Assembly: GCA_023132075.1 (NCBI GenBank)
Contig: JAGLYT010000027.1
Location: forward strand, 1 to 10,647
Source of the DNA: a bacterium
GTDB lineage: Bacteria; CBDUZB01; JAGLHV01
Direction of reading: 5' to 3'
DNA: 10,647 nt
Shown here: in pieces, positions 6,726 through 10,647 of the stretch
How the letters are laid out: each line of letters begins with the position of its first letter
How positions within the stretch are numbered: the stretch's first letter is position 1
Made by a program: the position numbers and the translations under genes
The notes under the pieces: generated by a model
Seen by the model: the letters and a program-made list of their open reading frames with translations, nothing else
Databases searched by the model: none
What the model was told of the DNA's origin: nothing

Positions 6726-7817
6726 TTATAAGAGAATCATCGCATCACCAAAACTGTAAAAACGGTACTTTTTTTCGATAGCTTTCTGATAAGCATTCTT
6801 TATTAAATCAATTCCTTGCTGATTTGTTTTACCGGCAGAGGCAAAAGCACAAATTAACATCAACAAAGTAGATTTAGGTAAATGAAAGTTAGTAATTAAT
6901 GCATCTACCATCTTAAACTTGTATCCCGGATAAATAAAAATATCCGTGGATTTTATGCCGGGAACAACTTTTCCTGCTTTGGCGGAATCCTCCAAAGCCC
7001 TTACCGTAGTAGTTCCCACACAAAATATACGCTTATTTTTTTCTTTTGCCCTGTTTATTCTTTGAGCAGAATCCTTACTGATTTCATAATATTCCTTATG
7101 CATTTTGTGCCGGGTTATTTCCTTCACCCTTACCGGCTGAAATGTTCCCCTTCCGACATGCAGGGTTATAAAAACTATTTCAATTCCTTTTTTTTTAACT
7201 TCTTCCAATAAACTGTGCGTAAAATGTAATCCCGCCGTAGGAGCCGCTACCGCTCCTTCCTTTTGAGCATATACTGTTTGATATCTTTGTTTATCCATGC
7301 TTTCAATAGGGTTTATATTGTTATTCACTGTTTTTTCTCTTTTAATATACGGGGGTAAAGGAACTCTTCCAATTTGATTAATGATATCAGAAAAATCATC
7401 TTTACTTTCAAATTTAACAATACCGCTTTCTCTTTCCCTCTTAATAACCCGGCCTTTGAGCAACCCTCCCGAAAAAATAATAATCGTTCCTTCTTTTACC
7501 CTTTTGGCCGGTTTAAAGAGTACTTCCCACTCCTGTTCTGTCGTTTTGTCATTACTACGTTTACGCAGTAGGAAAACTTCTATTTTCCCTTTAGTGCCTT
7601 CTTTTTCACCTGATAATCTTGCCGGTATAACCCGGGTATCATTAAGAATTAACAAGTCTCCCTTTTTTAAATATTCAATAATATTGCTAAATTTCCGATG
7701 TTCAATAAATGTATCATTTATTCCCAGAACCATTAATCGCGAATTATCCCTTATCGGATCAGGACTTTGAGCAATTAAATGAGGAGAAAGATTAAAATCA
7801 AAATCATTCAGCTCCAT
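6726..7817 (-). CDS. queA: S-adenosylmethionine:tRNA ribosyltransferase-isomerase QueA
   Basis: QueA transfers and isomerises the ribosyl part of S-adenosylmethionine onto 7-aminomethyl-7-deazaguanine at position 34 of tRNAs with GUN anticodons, making epoxyqueuosine. The protein is full length at 363 residues. The N-terminus has NDFDFNLSPHLIAQ and LNDTRVIPARL. The signature VAAPTAGLHFT lies at about 190-200, followed by TLHVGRGTFQPV, VGTTTVRALE and TNFHLPKSTLLML, all intact. I prefer ATG 7817 to GTG 7826. The ATG follows the stop codon of the upstream spoIID-like gene by one base and has GGAGTG seven bases away, inside the end of that gene, so the two are probably translationally coupled. 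The queuosine gene queH lies two genes upstream in the same run, which would reduce the QueA product. Confidence 0.97.
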   Translation of the reverse strand: MELNDFDFNLSPHLIAQSPDPIRDNSRLMVLGINDTFIEHRKFSNIIEYLKKGDLLILNDTRVIPARLSGEKEGTKGKIEVFLLRKRSNDKTTEQEWEVLFKPAKRVKEGTIIIFSGGLLKGRVIKRERESGIVKFESKDDFSDIINQIGRVPLPPYIKREKTVNNNINPIESMDKQRYQTVYAQKEGAVAAPTAGLHFTHSLLEEVKKKGIEIVFITLHVGRGTFQPVRVKEITRHKMHKEYYEISKDSAQRINRAKEKNKRIFCVGTTTVRALEDSAKAGKVVPGIKSTDIFIYPGYKFKMVDALITNFHLPKSTLLMLICAFASAGKTNQQGIDLIKNAYQKAIEKKYRFYSFGDAMILL

Positions 7818-7818
7818 T

Positions 7819-9063
7819 TTAATCACTCCATTTTTCTAATTGGGTACCAGGATAATAACAATTCAAAATACGCTTATAATTGTATCCCCGCAAAGACATT
7901 CCTTTTGCTCCCCATTGACAAAACCCTACTCCGTGTCCCCATCCCCGGCCAACAAATTTAACCCCTTCACCATCCATTCGTAAATTAAACAAAGAACTTC
8001 TTACAACCTGATAACCCATTGCTGCGCGAAACTTACTCCCCCGTAATTCCAATGTTCCCTGACTATGCACAATTTTTAACTTTTTTACCCGTCCGGAATC
8101 GTTTCTGTCTGAAATTGCCAGTCTTTTTATTTTACCGACAGAATAACCCTTATTTTTTAGAGCATTTTCTATATACTTTAAAGTCAAACGTCTCTCCCAT
8201 TGATAATGAGGAGCTGGTTTACAAAAACGGCAAATCACCCCTTTTAAATAAGGAGAAGACTGAGCACCTCCCCATGCTCCCGATTCACTTTCGGTGTGTC
8301 CCCCGCAACAACTATGACAGAAAGTTTTAGCTATCCTACCCTGATAAGTTAATACTTCTCCCCATGTAGCATATACCGCCTGATTGGTACGAAGGTCTTC
8401 CGCCTGTATTCCGTTAAACACCTGGCAATGGGTAGTCGCACATAAATCAAAACCCTGCTTGCTATGTTTTCCCATATGTTTTAAAGCATAGGTTCTGGCT
8501 GTTACCGCCTGGGCTTTTAGTGACTCTGCCGGCCAGAGGGGAGAAACTTCCTGGGTCATAATTCCACAAACGTATCCTTCTATTCCCAATTCATTTATTA
8601 CCGTCAAATGGCTGTTCTTTTTTCTAATTACAATATTATCCCTATACCTTCTATTATCCACTTTAATTCCATAATCACCGGATAAAGGAACAAAACGAAT
8701 CTGAGAACTCAACAAATGATTACCTACGCTTATCCCCTGTGTCTGAGGTTTTATTAAATAAACCTTTTCCGTTTCCAAAGAAATTTTCTCAGAAGTAAAT
8801 ACATCTATTACCTCATATCGTTCTTTTGAAGAAATACAAACTGCCTTCTTCTTGGGCAAAATTCCTATCCGAATAATTGTTTGCGGTAACCTTTTTCCCG
8901 ATGGTTTCCTTTTTTTTACTACAGTTACAGTTTTTTTCTCCGCCACTTTTTTTGTTTCTCTGGGAGATAAATATTTATCCCTTCGATAAAAAACGGGTTT
9001 AGTACAACTATTCAGCATACATAGCATCATTCCTAAAACTAATATTTTTGTTTTTCGCATCAT
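7819..9063 (-). CDS. SpoIID/LytB-domain lipoprotein (peptidoglycan glycosidase-like)
   Basis: This is a complete protein of 414 residues. A hydrophobic segment (residues 6-19) ends in LNSC, so Cys20 is a likely lipid-anchored residue of a lipoprotein facing the cell wall. A basic, Lys-rich linker (about 38-60) precedes the SpoIID domain. GIMTQEVSPLWPAESLKAQAVTAR (about 167-190) contains Glu172, which matches the catalytic Glu of SpoIID, a lytic transglycosylase acting on peptide-free glycan. Also typical are CATTHCQVF (208-216), the FCHSCCGGHTES block (248-259) and GRGWGHGVGFCQWGA near the C-terminus. The SpoIID fold is common in non-sporulating bacteria, so it does not prove sporulation. The ATGs at 9063 and 9060 follow AAGGGGAG closely; 9060 has the better spacing. 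Its stop codon is one base before the queA ATG. Confidence 0.92.
   Translation of the reverse strand: MMRKTKILVLGMMLCMLNSCTKPVFYRRDKYLSPRETKKVAEKKTVTVVKKRKPSGKRLPQTIIRIGILPKKKAVCISSKERYEVIDVFTSEKISLETEKVYLIKPQTQGISVGNHLLSSQIRFVPLSGDYGIKVDNRRYRDNIVIRKKNSHLTVINELGIEGYVCGIMTQEVSPLWPAESLKAQAVTARTYALKHMGKHSKQGFDLCATTHCQVFNGIQAEDLRTNQAVYATWGEVLTYQGRIAKTFCHSCCGGHTESESGAWGGAQSSPYLKGVICRFCKPAPHYQWERRLTLKYIENALKNKGYSVGKIKRLAISDRNDSGRVKKLKIVHSQGTLELRGSKFRAAMGYQVVRSSLFNLRMDGEGVKFVGRGWGHGVGFCQWGAKGMSLRGYNYKRILNCYYPGTQLEKWSD
7824..7829 (-). promoter_or_regulatory. Ribosome-binding site for queA inside the preceding gene
   Basis: GGAGTG on the minus strand lies within the last codons of the spoIID-like gene, six bases before the queA ATG at 7817. 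It supports that start over the GTG at 7826, which overlaps the motif, and implies coupled translation. Confidence 0.55.
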
Positions 9064-9127
9064 CTCCCCTTTTTTAAATTTTTTAAAATTTTAATTTTTT
9101 TTAAACTTTACTTTTTCATTTAAAAAA

Positions 9128-9337
9128 TTATTTGCGCATAAAAATACGTAAAATAATAGTCAAAATAACACTTAAAAGAAAACAGGTAGTGATAGGAAAA
9201 TAAAATTTAAAATTACTTTTTTTTACCAGGATGTCTCCGGGCAGGCGGCCTAAAAATGGAATTTTTATTCCTAAAGTAAGAATTATTCCTATGAAAACTA
9301 AAATCATTCCCAGAACAATTAAAAATTTCCCCACCAA
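9128..9337 (-). CDS. DUF2905 small membrane protein
   Basis: The protein has 69 residues and two predicted membrane helices, about residues 4-22 and 46-66, joined by a short loop. The loop carries the family signature FLGRLPGDILVKK, followed by NFKFYFPITTC, which identifies DUF2905. Its function is unknown. It is often found between ruvB and spoIID/queA genes, and that placement is kept here: queH lies 16 bases upstream and the SpoIID-like lipoprotein follows. The start is TTG at 9337 or GTG at 9334. Neither is an ATG, and a GGAAGG about 10 bases before the TTG makes the TTG slightly more likely. Confidence 0.85.
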   Translation of the reverse strand: MVGKFLIVLGMILVFIGIILTLGIKIPFLGRLPGDILVKKSNFKFYFPITTCFLLSVILTIILRIFMRK

Positions 9338-9353
9338 TTATTCTCTGCCTTCC

Positions 9354-9911
9354 TTATTGCTTTTCCGTTGATAAATCAAATCTTTCCTTTTCACTAAAAA
9401 TACATCCGCAATACTGCTGTCGATATAAATTTAGTTTTTTGGATAGTTTAATCCCTTCCTTCCATCCTGAACGAAAATCCTGATAATAAAACTCTATATC
9501 ATAAATATGAGCTAATTTTTGGCCAAGCTCTTTTATTTTCTCATGCATCTGAAATTTACTGTAAAGTAATGTAGTGGAGAAACTATCAAATTTTTCTTCT
9601 TTTGCCCTTTTTGCTGTTGCTTCCAATCGCATCCGATAACAGCTCAAACACCTTTCTTCTTTGTCTTTATACTTGCCTTTTATTGCTTCCATCCATTCTA
9701 CCAGAGAATATTCCCTCTCCCAAATAACAGGCAAATTCATTTCTTGCGAATAATACCCCAAAGTCATCATTCGTTTTTGATATTCCCCAAAGGGATGAAT
9801 ATTAGGATTATACCAGAATCCTGTAATTTTGTATTCTTTACTTTTAATTAAACATTGATGGATAGAACAAATACAAGGTGCACAACAAGTATGAAAAAGT
9901 AATCGTTTCAT
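9354..9911 (-). CDS. queH: Epoxyqueuosine reductase QueH
   Basis: QueH reduces epoxyqueuosine in tRNA to queuosine, the last step of the pathway, using an iron-sulfur cluster; it is unrelated to the cobalamin-dependent QueG. The protein has 185 residues, typical for the DUF208 family. All the family cysteines are present: HTCCAPC (7-13), RCLSCYRMRL (87-96) and YCGC (167-170). QDFRSGWKEG (144-153) and GFWYNPNIHP (31-40) are also family blocks. It acts in the cytoplasm and needs low oxygen to keep its cluster. The ATG at 9911 has only a weak ribosome-binding site. It shares a run of closely spaced same-strand genes with queA, whose product is its substrate. Confidence 0.96.
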   Translation of the reverse strand: MKRLLFHTCCAPCICSIHQCLIKSKEYKITGFWYNPNIHPFGEYQKRMMTLGYYSQEMNLPVIWEREYSLVEWMEAIKGKYKDKEERCLSCYRMRLEATAKRAKEEKFDSFSTTLLYSKFQMHEKIKELGQKLAHIYDIEFYYQDFRSGWKEGIKLSKKLNLYRQQYCGCIFSEKERFDLSTEKQ

Positions 9912-9951
9912 CTATTTTTAGTTTCCCGAATTATTTTTTTAAATCTTCTGA

Positions 9952-10647
9952 TTATAATTTTTCAATGGGTATATTCTGCGAAATTCCTATTTTTTCACAA
10001 AAAGTAGAAATATCTTTGCTTATTCTCCAATTATAAGTAGGATAGGGAGAAATACCTTTCCGATATAAAGCTTGATAACGCTGTACTAAGTGAGGATAAT
10101 ATCTTTTTATCAGACTTAAAAAACGTATTTTTTGATTATCCTTTAATATCAGCTCACCAGGAACAACATATTTTGCTCCTACTTCCTTTGCTTTTCGAAT
10201 CAGATTCAGACACTTACTTCCATCAGTAACATAAGGAATTATCGGCATTAATATTATTCCCGTTGTTATTTTTTTTTGGGCTAACTTTTTCATTGCCGCC
10301 AACCTCTTTTGAAAAGAAGGGGTGTGGGGCTCAAACATCATGGCTAATTTGGGTTCGATAGTAGTTAAAGAAAAAGAAACGGCACAAAAAGTCTTTTTGG
10401 AAATTTCCTTCAGCAAATCCAGATCACGTAAAATTAAATCGGATTTTGTCATAATATGCACTGGAAATTCCAGGTTAGCAAAAATTTCCAATAATCTTCG
10501 GGTAATATTATATTTTTTTTCTACCGGTTGATAAGGATCGGAAAAAGTACCCAGACAAATTATTTCTTTCCCTTTAAATTTACTCAATGTTTCCTTGAGT
10601 AAATACGGAGCATTGGTTTTTACCTTTATTACCCTAAAAAAATCCTT
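9952..10647 (-). CDS. SPL-like radical SAM protein, 5' end missing
   Basis: The frame is open to the right window edge, so the true start lies outside; the TTG at 10587 is only an internal codon. The first visible residues, KDFFRVIKVKTNAPYLLKE, continue into LGTFSDPYQPVEKKY and ITRRLLEIF. These are the segments that follow the CxxxCxxC cluster motif in spore-photoproduct-lyase-like radical SAM proteins. Further family blocks are MTKSDLILRDLDLL, SLTTIEPKLAMMFEPHTPS and ILMPIIPYVTDG. The cluster cysteines must sit just beyond the edge and are not visible. Members of this group outside true spore photoproduct lyase have no settled function. The stop codon is 40 bases before queH, so it probably belongs to the same transcript. 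Confidence 0.87.
   Translation of the reverse strand, partial: KDFFRVIKVKTNAPYLLKETLSKFKGKEIICLGTFSDPYQPVEKKYNITRRLLEIFANLEFPVHIMTKSDLILRDLDLLKEISKKTFCAVSFSLTTIEPKLAMMFEPHTPSFQKRLAAMKKLAQKKITTGIILMPIIPYVTDGSKCLNLIRKAKEVGAKYVVPGELILKDNQKIRFLSLIKRYYPHLVQRYQALYRKGISPYPTYNWRISKDISTFCEKIGISQNIPIEKL

Noticed and set aside
7374-7770. Two plus-strand frames opposite queA
   Set aside because: They are antisense to intact QueA sequence, and neither translation shows protein-like motifs.
8019-8330. Plus-strand frame opposite the SpoIID-like gene
   Set aside because: It is antisense to the conserved SpoIID domain, with no independent support.

Overview
The window is AT-rich bacterial DNA, and every gene I can support lies on the minus strand, so transcription runs from high to low coordinates. 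The flavour is that of an anaerobic, probably uncultivated bacterium. It carries two radical SAM enzymes (one with a cobalamin-binding-type N-terminus), QueH (the oxygen-sensitive iron-sulfur alternative to QueG), a SpoIID/LytB lipoprotein next to a DUF2905 membrane protein (a pairing known from Clostridia and several candidate phyla), and many Shine-Dalgarno motifs of the GGAGG type. I cannot fix the phylum from sequence alone.

Right part, 10647 down to about 5245: one compact run of six genes. It contains a spore-photoproduct-lyase-like radical SAM protein (cut by the window edge), queH, a DUF2905 protein, a SpoIID/LytB-domain lipoprotein, queA, and a GT20 glycosyltransferase of the trehalose-6-phosphate synthase type. 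QueA and QueH catalyse the last two steps of queuosine synthesis in tRNA, so the run has a clear metabolic core. The order resembles the known ruvB-DUF2905-spoIID-queA-tgt cluster, but a GT20 gene sits where tgt is commonly found.

Middle part, 5244 down to 4009: a 321-base non-coding stretch leads into a single Fic-domain gene. The stretch holds a near-consensus sigma70 promoter, a perfect 26-bp palindrome just downstream, and a degenerate second copy of it lying over the -10 and spacer. The Fic protein carries its own N-terminal helix-turn-helix and an inhibitory-helix motif, so it looks like a self-inhibited and probably autoregulated AMP-transferase-type protein.

Left part, 3941 down to 1: a second clear promoter precedes a GNAT-fold acyltransferase-like protein. 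It is followed by a short-chain dehydrogenase that resembles 3-ketodihydrosphingosine reductases, then a YgjP/DUF45-type zinc metallopeptidase, then a B12-binding-type radical SAM protein that runs off the left edge. The first two may form a lipid-related pair; the last two are 22 bases apart and probably co-transcribed.

I found no RNA genes, CRISPR arrays, insertion sequences, convincing intrinsic terminators or clear pseudogenes. The least ordinary structure is the promoter-operator region of the Fic gene. Nothing here amounts to a demonstrably new system.
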